A stretch of DNA of 31,976 bases, taken from positions 1 through 31,976 of the IMG/VR virus record IMGVR_UViG_3300030118_001803; one strand, written 5' to 3'. The translations under genes were made by a program, and so were the position numbers. Source of the stretch: a virus. How positions within the stretch are numbered: the stretch's first letter is position 1; each line of letters starts with the position of its first letter. Below, in pieces: positions 1-7,196 of the stretch. The notes below the pieces were generated by a model. It was not told the DNA's origin and ran no database searches. It saw nothing but the letters and a program-made list of their open reading frames with translations.

Positions 1-67
1 GTAGATGAGAAGTACCACTTACTATTACAACCCATATCTTGCTATGAAAGTCGAAGTGCAGACTCAT
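1..67 (-). CDS. Partial leftward gene, N-terminus only (unknown)
   Basis: A leftward reading frame starts with ATG at 67-65 and stays open to the window edge (22 codons seen, beginning MSLHFDFHSK). An AGGAG ribosome site lies 9 bases upstream on the same strand (about 81-77), which is what makes this a probable gene start rather than a chance frame. Only the first 22 residues are visible, so no family or function can be assigned. It lies downstream of, and in the same direction as, the leftward gene at 247-462, so both may belong to an early-type leftward transcription unit that continues outside the window. A chance ORF cannot be excluded at this length. Confidence 0.4.
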   Translation of the reverse strand, partial: MSLHFDFHSKIWVVIVSGTSHL

Positions 68-84
68 ATTGGTAATCTCCTATG

Positions 85-199
85 GTATGTATGTATGTTA
101 AAAAGATAATAGATGCATCTTTGTCGACCCGCTGAGTCTAAGCAATCGTAATTGTGCATTGCCCAAGACACATCTATTATGTATGTGAAAAATGTATGT
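85..199. repeat. Cluster of ATGTATGT direct repeats with an embedded inverted repeat
   Basis: The 8-mer ATGTATGT occurs at 87-94 and 91-98 (overlapping, inside a GTAT tetranucleotide run at 85-98), and again at 179-186 and 192-199; the last two are 13 bases apart. Between them a perfect 10-base inverted repeat is visible: ATAATAGATG at 106-115 and CATCTATTAT at 171-180, with a 55-base spacer that itself has a small GCAAT/ATTGC pair (142-146, 158-162). The stretch lies upstream of the leftward partial gene, so a role as an operator, promoter region or structured leader is possible. That role is inference. Confidence 0.45.
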
Positions 200-215
200 T
201 GTTCTTTTAAGACGC

Positions 216-233
216 ACGCCCCCGAAGGGGCGT
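216..233 (-). terminator. UUCG-tetraloop hairpin downstream of the leftward gene
   Basis: A perfect 7-bp stem (ACGCCCC at 216-222, GGGGCGT at 227-233) closes a four-base loop. Read leftward the loop is TTCG, the very stable UUCG class. It begins 13 bases after the stop of the leftward gene at 247-462, where a transcript end is expected. The following leftward bases are not a clean U-run (GCGTCTTAAAAG), so this may be a weak intrinsic terminator or an RNA 3'-end stabiliser. In the rightward direction the loop is CGAA, followed by TTT. Confidence 0.5.
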
Positions 234-246
234 TTGCCATCCGATT

Positions 247-462
247 CTACTTGGTTAGAAACTCAATAGTTTCTGTAGGAAGATTCTCAATCTCCTTACC
301 AATCTCTGTGCCACCATTGCGTAGAAAGAAGGCTTTCTTTGCTTTAGTGTCATACGCACATAGAAATGTGGTAGGTTGCCAAGCAGTGTGCTCCTCACCA
401 TGCTCATTAGAGATAGTGAAAGCTTGCTTGCCATGGAGTTGAAATCTAATCATGTTGTTCAT
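247..462 (-). CDS. Small leftward protein, 71 residues (unknown)
   Basis: The frame could begin at 528, but the best start is the ATG at 462-460 because GAGG lies 6 bases upstream of it (leftward GAGGATTATTATG). The protein then begins MNNMIRFQLHGKQAF and ends EIENLPTETIEFLTK. It is soluble-looking, with a predicted mix of strands and one C-terminal helix, no membrane segment and no recognisable catalytic motif. It is the only complete leftward gene in the window and is followed by a stable hairpin, which supports a real transcription unit. Early phage proteins that modulate the host are often like this, but no function can be claimed. Confidence 0.6.
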   Translation of the reverse strand: MNNMIRFQLHGKQAFTISNEHGEEHTAWQPTTFLCAYDTKAKKAFFLRNGGTEIGKEIENLPTETIEFLTK

Positions 463-716
463 AATAATCCTCATAGGTTTAAATTTAAAACGAAACATAA
501 CGAAAAAAGATAAAATCAAATCTCGCATTTTAGGGTATGGGGTGTGAATATACTATGCACTGCATTTACGTCCATTTTTTTTGGAAAAATTTTTTTTCGC
601 ACTTTTTTTCTTGGTTCTGACCTTGACTTAGTTTTACCTTTGAGGGTGTGGTGGTGGGAAAAGATGAATAGAAGGCTAGTACTACTAATATATTAATACT
701 GCTAGAACAGGGATAA
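463..716. promoter_or_regulatory. Divergent intergenic region with T-tracts
   Basis: This 254-base spacer separates the leftward gene from the long rightward operon, so promoters for both directions probably lie here. Runs of eight T (575-582), five A (585-589), eight T (590-597) and seven T (603-609) are likely to bend the DNA. TATACT at 549-554 resembles a -10 box and TTGACT at 623-628 resembles a -35 box, but they are not paired with partners at normal spacing, so I do not call a specific promoter. The last 60 bases contain no clear structure. Confidence 0.35.
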
Positions 717-899
717 ATGGCGATAGAACAGGAGATGACTCATAATGAGAAAAAGATTATCAAAGTTCTATTGGAAATTGAAATGGATGGGCTTCCGAAT
801 GAGAAAAAGGATAAAGTTATGGAAGCGTTTTATCAAAATAAAATTTCTTTTAAAAATCTTCAAGCGTGTTTAGATAAAATCGCTACTTGGCATCCCTAA
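717..899 (+). CDS. Small protein, 60 residues (unknown)
   Basis: This is the first rightward gene of the late-type operon. The start at 717 is preceded by AGGG (709-712); the next in-frame ATG touches its own AGGAG with no spacing and is less likely. The protein (MAIEQEMTHNEKK...ATWHP) is charged and predicted to be mostly helical, with two amphipathic helices around residues 8-35 and 38-57. It has no membrane segment and no metal-binding motif. It may be a small regulator or a packaging accessory by position, but I recognise no family. A T-rich stretch (901-921) follows its stop codon without a hairpin. Confidence 0.55.
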   Translation: MAIEQEMTHNEKKIIKVLLEIEMDGLPNEKKDKVMEAFYQNKISFKNLQACLDKIATWHP

Positions 900-919
900 A
901 ATTTTTTTATTTTTTTATT

Positions 920-956
920 TTGAAATATAACATGGGCGTATATACATTCTATTATG
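920..956 (+). promoter_or_regulatory. Possible promoter that would yield a leaderless transcript
   Basis: TTGAAA at 920-925 lies 17 bases before TACATT at 943-948, and T-rich DNA precedes the pair. Transcription would start about seven bases after the second box, close to the ATG at 954 that has no visible ribosome site. The second box is only a 4-of-6 match, so this is a weak call. Confidence 0.2.
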
Positions 957-1160
957 TCTGAATTATTAGAAAGTCTATTCACAAAGTCTTATGATGACCA
1001 AGTAAAGGCGTTAAAAGAGCTTTCTGAGGACAAGAATAATGAAATAGGGTTTATAGAAATAGATGGAAAAGAGTATAGAATCCCATCAAAAGTTATCTAC
1101 CTTATTGATATGTTATATGTTGAAAATGAAAAATTGAAAAGAAAAAAGGATGGATTATAG
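954..1160 (+). CDS. Small charged protein, 68 residues (unknown)
   Basis: A 68-residue protein beginning MSELLESLFTKSYDDQ. It has a short acidic helical N-terminus, a central strand-rich part (GFIEIDGKEYRIPSKV, residues 32-47) and a C-terminal helix rich in Lys and Glu (about 48-68). No ribosome site is visible upstream of the ATG (the preceding bases are TATATACATTCTATT), so translation may be leaderless or start from an unusual leader. It overlaps the next gene by 11 bases in a different frame, which suggests coupled translation with the small-terminase-like protein. The function is unknown. Confidence 0.6.
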   Translation: MSELLESLFTKSYDDQVKALKELSEDKNNEIGFIEIDGKEYRIPSKVIYLIDMLYVENEKLKRKKDGL

Positions 1161-1911
1161 AGAGATTAAAGGCGTTAAGCATTACGTCTATAATACTGTA
1201 GAGGAGTTTCAAAAATATCACAAAGATATTAATCCAAAGTATTGGAAAGATAATCCTCAAGAAGGAGATTGGGTTAAATCTGATGATGGTGGTATTATCC
1301 AAATATTAAAACGTAGCGGTATTAGTCATCCAAACGATAGAAAGAATTTTAAACTAAATAGAGGCTATGTCCGTACTGTAGTTGGTACATTTTTATTAAA
1401 TGATAAATCTAAAATGGATACTAACTTTGATTTACATCCTAATAGATATACTTTTTCAAAAAATGTAAAACAAGCTAACGAAAATTTTAAAAAACGTAAA
1501 AATATAACAAAAAAAGAAAGATTATTTACTACTGAGGTAATAGTAGGTAAGGATGCAGTTACTGCTGTCCAAAATGTCTATAAAGAAAATGATTATAGCA
1601 AAGCGAAAAAGAAAGCAGTGTTATTATTAAAACAGGAAAGAATTATGAATGAAGTAGAAAAAGGGGTTACTGATATAGCGAAAAGTCTAGGTATAGACCA
1701 TGAGTATGTATTAAGAAGCCTAAAACATTTAGCGGATACAGGTGAAGATGATAATGTAGTATTACAATCATTAAAAGAACTAGGAAAGATTATTGGCACA
1801 TCTACCCCTGCAACTAAAAAAGATGTAGGTATAGTTGGTATGTTTCAAGGATTTTCTCCTAAACAGTTACAACAAGCTGAAAGAAAAGAACTAACTGAAG
1901 GAGATAAATAA
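1150..1911 (+). CDS. terS: Probable terminase small subunit
   Basis: A 253-residue protein placed at the head of the packaging module. Residues 1-90 form a separate N-terminal domain with the stretch GDWVKSDDGG (39-48) and YVRTVVGTF (73-81). Residues 128-168 have the usual small-terminase look of helices with a tract of A..A..LL followed by an ERIMNEV helix. A helix-turn-helix-like segment lies at about 172-195 (VTDIAKSLGIDHEYVLRSL), followed by LQSLKELGKIIG (205-216). Small terminases bind the packaging site and stimulate the large subunit. Here the identification is from pattern and position, not from a unique motif. The start has AAAAGG directly before the ATG, so the exact start is uncertain. 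It ends in a TAATG overlap with the next gene. Confidence 0.7.
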   Translation: MDYREIKGVKHYVYNTVEEFQKYHKDINPKYWKDNPQEGDWVKSDDGGIIQILKRSGISHPNDRKNFKLNRGYVRTVVGTFLLNDKSKMDTNFDLHPNRYTFSKNVKQANENFKKRKNITKKERLFTTEVIVGKDAVTAVQNVYKENDYSKAKKKAVLLLKQERIMNEVEKGVTDIAKSLGIDHEYVLRSLKHLADTGEDDNVVLQSLKELGKIIGTSTPATKKDVGIVGMFQGFSPKQLQQAERKELTEGDK

Positions 1912-2951
1912 TGGCTAATAAAGCAGGTGGTGTACAAAAATATAAATTTGAAGACTACGTAAAAGCAACGCAATTAGCAAAAGACTATACTAATAGATAT
2001 GCTGCTGAAATAATGGGTGTGCATCCAAGAACTATAAGAAAATGGAGAGCTATAGTCCAAAAAGAAAATATTGTAGAAGATTTTACTGTAGAAGATACTC
2101 CAACAGGCAATGAGCCTATAGAAGAGCTTATAGAAAATAGAATTAAAAAGTTTGCTCTTAAAAATGCAGCTAAAAATAGCGAAAGATTAATTAATATTAA
2201 AATTAACATGGATGGACCAGTAGGTATCGCTCATTTTGGTGACCCTCATATAGATGACGATGGTACTAATATTGCAGAACTTTTAGCTCATGCCGAACTT
2301 GTACAAAAAACTAAAGGATTGTTTGGTGGCAATATTGGAGATAACCAAAACAATTGGATTGGTAGATTAGCTAGACTCTATGGTGAACAATCTACATCAT
2401 CAAAAGAATCGTGGAGATTAACTGAGCATTTTATAACAAAAGTCAATTGGTTGTACTTAGTAGGTGGAAACCATGATGCTTGGAGTGGTAGTGGCGACCC
2501 ATTAGAGTGGATAGTTAGCCATCAATCAGGATTATATAATAATAATGGTGTACGCATAAATTTAGTTTTTCCAAATGGTAAAGAAGTAAGGATAAATGCT
2601 AGACATACATTTGCAGGACATTCTATGTGGAATACTGCACATGGAATCTCTAAAGCTGTGCAAATGGGTTGGCGTGACCATATACTTACCGCAGGTCATA
2701 CTCATGTAAGTGGATACCAAGTATTAAAAGACCCTGCTACTGGTTTAGTTTCTCATGCATTAAGAATAGCATCTTATAAAGAGATGGATAGATATGCTGA
2801 AGAAAAAGGATTGCCTGACCAAAATATATTTAAATGTCCTGTTACTATTATAGACCCTGCGTATGATGATGATGACTGTAGATTAGTAACTACTATATTT
2901 GAGCCTAATGAAGCTGCTGAATATTTAACTTGGAAGCGTGGTAAGAAATAA
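1911..2951 (+). CDS. HTH plus calcineurin-like metallophosphoesterase
   Basis: A 346-residue protein with two parts. Residues 17-48 form a helix-turn-helix (AAEIMGVHPRTIRKW, 31-45), so it probably binds DNA. Residues 103-330 carry the metallophosphoesterase signatures in order: FGDPH at 109-113, GD at 143-144, GGNHD at 185-189, a histidine-containing strand near 232-237, and GHTH at 262-265. These are the ligands of a two-metal centre that cleaves phosphodiesters or phosphomonoesters; nucleic acid is the likely substrate given the HTH. It starts with GGAG upstream and a one-base overlap with the previous stop, and couples to a tiny ORF by another TAATG. Its place between small and large terminase suggests a role in DNA packaging or DNA end processing. 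That role is inference. Confidence 0.88.
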   Translation: MANKAGGVQKYKFEDYVKATQLAKDYTNRYAAEIMGVHPRTIRKWRAIVQKENIVEDFTVEDTPTGNEPIEELIENRIKKFALKNAAKNSERLINIKINMDGPVGIAHFGDPHIDDDGTNIAELLAHAELVQKTKGLFGGNIGDNQNNWIGRLARLYGEQSTSSKESWRLTEHFITKVNWLYLVGGNHDAWSGSGDPLEWIVSHQSGLYNNNGVRINLVFPNGKEVRINARHTFAGHSMWNTAHGISKAVQMGWRDHILTAGHTHVSGYQVLKDPATGLVSHALRIASYKEMDRYAEEKGLPDQNIFKCPVTIIDPAYDDDDCRLVTTIFEPNEAAEYLTWKRGKK

Positions 2952-3112
2952 TGAAAAATGTAATAGAATATCACGATAGTGGTGATGAAAATGATAGAGT
3001 TCGCATAGCAGAATCATCTGAGATGATTTCTAAAGAAACTATAGAAGCTATCAATGAAAGAAATAAATTACGAGCTGAAATAGAAGAAGAAGAAGATGAG
3101 AATGATGAGTAA
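2951..3112 (+). CDS. Tiny acidic protein, 53 residues
   Basis: A 53-residue frame (starting MKNVIEYHDSGDENDR) joined by a one-base TAATG overlap on both sides, to the phosphoesterase before it and the large terminase after it. The C-terminal half is a predicted helix ending in a run of Glu and Asp (EIEEEEDENDE). Perfect coupling on both flanks is the main evidence for a real gene. The product is strongly acidic, has no membrane segment and fits no family I recognise. It could be a small terminase accessory, a DNA mimic, or mainly a translational linker. Confidence 0.7.
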   Translation: MKNVIEYHDSGDENDRVRIAESSEMISKETIEAINERNKLRAEIEEEEDENDE

Positions 3113-4680
3113 TGGCTAATATTAATAGTCAGGATGTTAATGAAGCCGAAAGAGTATTAGAATTAGCACAAACTGATTTAATCGCATTTGGAAAACTTTT
3201 CCTTCCTGGAGATTTTGGTAAATCAGAATCACCATTATTTCACTATGAGATTGGTGATGCATTATTAGAAACTACTACTAAAGCATTGGCATTAATTTTG
3301 CCACGAGGTAGTGGTAAGACACAATTATTTAAAACTTTTTTAATGCATAAGATATTATTTAAGCCAAAAGATGATTTAATGTTTATGGCTTGGGTATCTG
3401 ACAACCATCGCAAGTCTATTCTTAACTTGCAATACATTAAACAACATTTTTCATCAAATGAAATGATAAAATATTATTTTGGTAGTGTTGTAGGAGATAA
3501 ATGGACAGAAACAGATATTGTAACTAGCACAGGTGCTAAATTAATAAGTCGTTCTAATTTATCTAGTGTAAGAGGTGAAAACTATCTAGGTAAAAGATAC
3601 GATATAGTCGCACTTGATGATACAGAAAGTGAAAGCAATACAGTTACACACGATGCAAGAGAAAAAATTAAAAACATTGTATATAATGGTGTAAAACCTG
3701 CGCTTGATTTACATACAGGTAGATTAATATTTGCAGGAACACCTGTACATTTTGATAGTTTATGTCAAAACATACTAGATGGATATGCAAAAGCTGATAA
3801 TAAAAGTGATTATACTTGGGATGTTATAAGTTATAAGTCTACACAGCCTGAAATGGATGGTGGGGTGCTTTGGAACTCTTATTTTCCTAGAAAAAGACTT
3901 GACTTAATGAAAAAAGAGTATGAAGAAGCAGGTAGAATGAATGGTTACTATCAAGAATATGAACTTGAGGTGCAAAACGAAGACGAAGCAGTATGGGGAA
4001 GACAATATATAAAATATTGGAAAGGGTATTATTTACATGAAGAGGGTATTAACTTTATTGTTATTGATGGGGAAAAAATACCCGTCAATACCTTTATTGG
4101 TTGCGACCCTGCAACTGATATTAATACTAAGACTTCTGATTTTTCAGTTATTATGGCTGTTGCAGTAACTCCTGAAAATGAAGTATATGTGTTAGAGTAT
4201 GAAAGACATCGTTCAATACCTACCCTAGCAGGTCGTGATGGTAATGATAACATAGTAGGTAAAAAGGGAGTCGTTGACTATATTATGGAGATGCATGAAA
4301 AATATCATTGTATATCTTCTACTGTAGAAGATGTAGCTATGAATAGGTCAGTATTTCAATCGCTAAATGAAAGACGTAGAATAGAAAATAAGTTTGATGT
4401 TAGCGTTATTTCTGAAAAACCTGGGGGTAGAGAGAAGAGAAATAAGATATATTCGGGTCTTTCAGGTCGTTTTAGTACAGGAAATATACATTTACGGGAA
4501 AATATGTTTGATTTAGAGCACGAAATTGTTACATTCGGTGCAAGAATGGCTCATGATGATACAATAGAGACATTGTTTTATGCACTTTTACACGCTTTTC
4601 CTCCAAATATGAAGCAGGAAAAGAAAACAAGAGAGTGGTATACACCTAAAAAGAAAGCTAAAAGCTGGATTACATCATAA
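3112..4680 (+). CDS. terL: Terminase large subunit
   Basis: A 522-residue DNA-packaging motor that pumps the genome into the prohead and cuts it. The ATPase half shows a Walker A motif PRGSGKT (64-70), a Walker B DIVALDD with E172 following (164-172), and a coupling motif FAGTP (207-211). The nuclease half has an RNase H-like fold with GCDPATD (D332), a second acidic strand TVEDVA (E406/D407), and HDD at 481-483 as the third metal-binding site. The length is normal for the family. It starts in a TAATG overlap with the tiny acidic ORF and is followed by AAGGAG for the next small gene, so it sits in one polycistronic unit with portal and small terminase. All key residues are present. Confidence 0.95.
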   Translation: MANINSQDVNEAERVLELAQTDLIAFGKLFLPGDFGKSESPLFHYEIGDALLETTTKALALILPRGSGKTQLFKTFLMHKILFKPKDDLMFMAWVSDNHRKSILNLQYIKQHFSSNEMIKYYFGSVVGDKWTETDIVTSTGAKLISRSNLSSVRGENYLGKRYDIVALDDTESESNTVTHDAREKIKNIVYNGVKPALDLHTGRLIFAGTPVHFDSLCQNILDGYAKADNKSDYTWDVISYKSTQPEMDGGVLWNSYFPRKRLDLMKKEYEEAGRMNGYYQEYELEVQNEDEAVWGRQYIKYWKGYYLHEEGINFIVIDGEKIPVNTFIGCDPATDINTKTSDFSVIMAVAVTPENEVYVLEYERHRSIPTLAGRDGNDNIVGKKGVVDYIMEMHEKYHCISSTVEDVAMNRSVFQSLNERRRIENKFDVSVISEKPGGREKRNKIYSGLSGRFSTGNIHLRENMFDLEHEIVTFGARMAHDDTIETLFYALLHAFPPNMKQEKKTREWYTPKKKAKSWITS

Positions 4681-4692
4681 AAGGAGTTAAAA

Positions 4693-4797
4693 ATGCCAAG
4701 AGGAAAAGGAACTTATGGAAGTCAAGTCGGTAGACCTAAAAAAAAGAAAACATCAATGCCTAAACCTAGACCTAAAAGAAAAAAAGGTAAAAAATGA
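4693..4797 (+). CDS. Tiny very basic protein, 34 residues
   Basis: A 34-residue ORF beginning MPRGKGTYGSQVGRPKKKK and ending RPKRKKGKK, preceded by AAGGAG eight bases upstream. About half of the residues are Lys or Arg and there is almost no hydrophobic content, so it is probably disordered and binds nucleic acid or an acidic partner. It lies between large terminase and portal and overlaps the next ORF by ATGA. I recall similar MPRGKGTYG-type peptides in the same position in other marine phages. The function is unknown; it may help packaging or be a minor head protein. Confidence 0.72.
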   Translation: MPRGKGTYGSQVGRPKKKKTSMPKPRPKRKKGKK

Positions 4798-4955
4798 GTT
4801 TAGTCGAAAATATTAACCGAAGAAAAAGATTAGGTATAAGCAGAAGCAAGTCTAAAAGCACTATTAGTGATAAAGCCTATAATGCTATGAAACGTGGTTG
4901 GCAAAATACTAAAAATGCACAAAAACAAGATAAAGCAAAAAGGAAGATGCGATAA
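4794..4955 (+). CDS. Small basic protein, 53 residues
   Basis: A 53-residue basic protein (MSLVENINRRKRLGISRSKS...) whose ATG overlaps the previous stop as ATGA and whose stop TAA is directly followed by the GTG start of the portal. The middle has a Ser/Lys-rich stretch followed by a helical segment with AYNAMKRGW (28-36) and a Lys/Arg-rich tail. The gap-free position in the operon and the coding-type composition support a gene. Together with the 34-residue ORF it forms a basic pair between terminase and portal, a place where small conserved proteins of unknown role are common in tailed phages. Confidence 0.72.
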   Translation: MSLVENINRRKRLGISRSKSKSTISDKAYNAMKRGWQNTKNAQKQDKAKRKMR

Positions 4956-7166
4956 GTGGCTAGAGTAAATAAAGCTGAACGTATTTATCAGATGTTTAAC
5001 ACTGCCGATTGTGAAGAACGCACAAAATGGCAATCTGATAGTCAAAAAGGATATGATTTTTATCTTAATGAACAACTTACTGAGGAAGAACAAGATACAT
5101 TAAGAGAATCAGGGATGCCAACATTCCAAATTAATAGGATTACACCTATTATTGAAACAATGAAGTATTTTGTAACAGCTAATAATCCAAAATGGAAAGC
5201 TGTAGCTGTTGAGGGTAGTGATGCAAATATTGCTCAAGTTCATAGCGACATATCTGAATATTGTTGGTCGTTATCTAATGGAAAATCTGTTTATGGCAAT
5301 GTTATACTTGATACTCTTACAAAAGGATGTGGATATTTCTTTATGGACATCGACCAAGACCTAGATAATGGTAAAGGAGATGTAGTATTTAAAAAAATAG
5401 ACCCTTATGATGTTTATCCTGACCCAATGAGTCGTGATTTTTTAATGAGAGATGCTTCTTTTATTATTGTAAGAAAAGTATTAGCACGACAACAACTTAA
5501 AAACATGTTTCCTGAATATTCTAGAAAAGTTAATAGAGCTACAGAGCAAGGAAGTGAAGATGCGTACTCACAAGCAGATAGAGGAACTTCTGATGCAATT
5601 ATACCTGAAGATGTTATTACAAGTGTAAACCCTGATGGTGATAAAGATGATTTACTATCATATCATGAATGTTATGAAAAAGTAAGAGTTCCTTATGTGA
5701 ATCTTGTTGTAAGGATGTTTCCAACTAAAGAAGATATTGACAATGTAAAAGCTATATCAGACCAAAAATTAGAAGATTTTAAAGCAGAAATAGCTGTGTC
5801 TACTAAAGAACAAATACTTCAGATACAAAAAGCTTTTGAAGCAGGTGAAATTATTGAAGAGAGAGCAAACCTTGAAATACAAAAAGCAGAAACTAATTTA
5901 GAAAAATCTATAAATCAAAAAACTGCTGAAATAAATTATTCACTACAAGAAGAGCTTAATAGGGTTGAAGAAAAAGTAATTAGTAAAGAAGAATACGATA
6001 TTCTAATAGAAGATGAAGACGTTGCATCAACTATTGTTCAAGCAACTGAATATTTTGAAACTAGAATTAAATTAACTTGTACTCTAGGTTCTGATGTTAC
6101 TTTGTATGAATACATTTTACCTATATCTCAATATCCAATAGTTCCTGTTCCTTATTTATATACAGGTACACCATTCCCAATGTCTGCAGTATCTCCAATG
6201 ATAGGTAAGCAACAAGAAATTAATAAAGCTCACCAAGTTATGGTTCATAATGCAAACCTATCTTCTAATCTTAGATGGATGTATGAAGAAGGTTCTGTCC
6301 CTGAGAATGAATGGGAACAATATTCTTCTGCTCCTGGAGCTTTGTTAAAATATAGACAAGGATTTAATCCTCCTACACCTATTTTACCTGCAGCTATTAA
6401 CAATGCTTTTTATACGATTACCCAAGAAGGTAAAGCTGATATGGAATATATAGCAGGTATACCAAGTGCTATGATGGGTTTTACTCAACAACAAGCAGAT
6501 ACTTATAGAGGGTTACTTGCTAACGATGAATTTGGCACAAGAAGAATTAAAGCTTGGATGAATAGTGTTTTAGAGCCTTGTTTAGAACACGTTGGAACTG
6601 TATTTAAAGATTTAGCTCAATCTCACTATCAAATTGATAAAGTATTTAGAATTGTTGAGCCTAACGCAGGTGGTGGCTATTCTGAAAAAGAAACAAGAAT
6701 TAATATCCCTATTTATAATGATTATGGGGAAGAAATAAACAAGTGGTCTGATTATGCTAGTGCTAGATTTGATATACGAATCGTAGCAGGTGCATCAATG
6801 CCTGTTAATAGATGGGCTTTGCTTGAAGAGTATTTTAGATGGTATCAAGCAGGATTAATTGATGATATAGCAATGCTAGCAGAAACAGATGTAAGAGGTA
6901 AAGAGAATATTATAGAAAGAAAGTCTATGTACTCTCAATTACAATCTCAAGTACAACAACTTGAAGAACAATTAAAAGATAGAGAAGGAACGGTTGAAAC
7001 TCTATCAAGACAATTGATTCAGGCGGGTATTCGACATAATATTGATGTTGGCTCTATGGAAAACAAAAAAGACGTTTTAGAAACAGAAGCACAACAAAAA
7101 TATTATAGAAAAATCCTAAATGATGAAATAAAAAACAACTTGCAAGAGAAAAAGCAAGATAAATAA
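4956..7166 (+). CDS. Portal protein (P22-like)
   Basis: A 736-residue portal, close in length to the P22 portal (725). Twelve copies would form the ring through which DNA enters and leaves. Typical portal features are the N-terminal wing (1-240) with KKIDPYDVYPDP (146-157), the stretch GKQQEINKAHQ (417-427), and a helical C-terminal barrel region around 650-736 rich in Gln and Glu. A long, highly charged helical insertion at about 258-350 is predicted to be a coiled coil. The start is GTG at 4956, directly after the TAA of the preceding ORF, with AGGAAG about ten bases upstream. It is followed by scaffold and capsid genes, as expected. Confidence 0.9.
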   Translation: MARVNKAERIYQMFNTADCEERTKWQSDSQKGYDFYLNEQLTEEEQDTLRESGMPTFQINRITPIIETMKYFVTANNPKWKAVAVEGSDANIAQVHSDISEYCWSLSNGKSVYGNVILDTLTKGCGYFFMDIDQDLDNGKGDVVFKKIDPYDVYPDPMSRDFLMRDASFIIVRKVLARQQLKNMFPEYSRKVNRATEQGSEDAYSQADRGTSDAIIPEDVITSVNPDGDKDDLLSYHECYEKVRVPYVNLVVRMFPTKEDIDNVKAISDQKLEDFKAEIAVSTKEQILQIQKAFEAGEIIEERANLEIQKAETNLEKSINQKTAEINYSLQEELNRVEEKVISKEEYDILIEDEDVASTIVQATEYFETRIKLTCTLGSDVTLYEYILPISQYPIVPVPYLYTGTPFPMSAVSPMIGKQQEINKAHQVMVHNANLSSNLRWMYEEGSVPENEWEQYSSAPGALLKYRQGFNPPTPILPAAINNAFYTITQEGKADMEYIAGIPSAMMGFTQQQADTYRGLLANDEFGTRRIKAWMNSVLEPCLEHVGTVFKDLAQSHYQIDKVFRIVEPNAGGGYSEKETRINIPIYNDYGEEINKWSDYASARFDIRIVAGASMPVNRWALLEEYFRWYQAGLIDDIAMLAETDVRGKENIIERKSMYSQLQSQVQQLEEQLKDREGTVETLSRQLIQAGIRHNIDVGSMENKKDVLETEAQQKYYRKILNDEIKNNLQEKKQDK

Positions 7167-7196
7167 ATTACATAACTAAAAAAAGGCTAAATAATA

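Noticed and set aside
100-215. A tRNA or small RNA in the left-edge stretch
   Set aside because: No cloverleaf arms, no T-loop or anticodon stem of the right size; only simple inverted repeats.
152-442. A 96-codon rightward ORF
   Set aside because: It lies over the leftward 71-residue gene and the UUCG hairpin, has no ribosome site, and reads like an antisense shadow.
247-528. Longer 93-codon form of the leftward gene
   Set aside because: The start at 462 has GAGG at good spacing; the extra 22 residues from 528 have no ribosome site.
623-700. TTGACT as a -35 box for the rightward operon
   Set aside because: No -10-like sequence at 15-19 bases downstream (the spacing hits GTGTGG); the AT-rich part near 689-694 is too far away.
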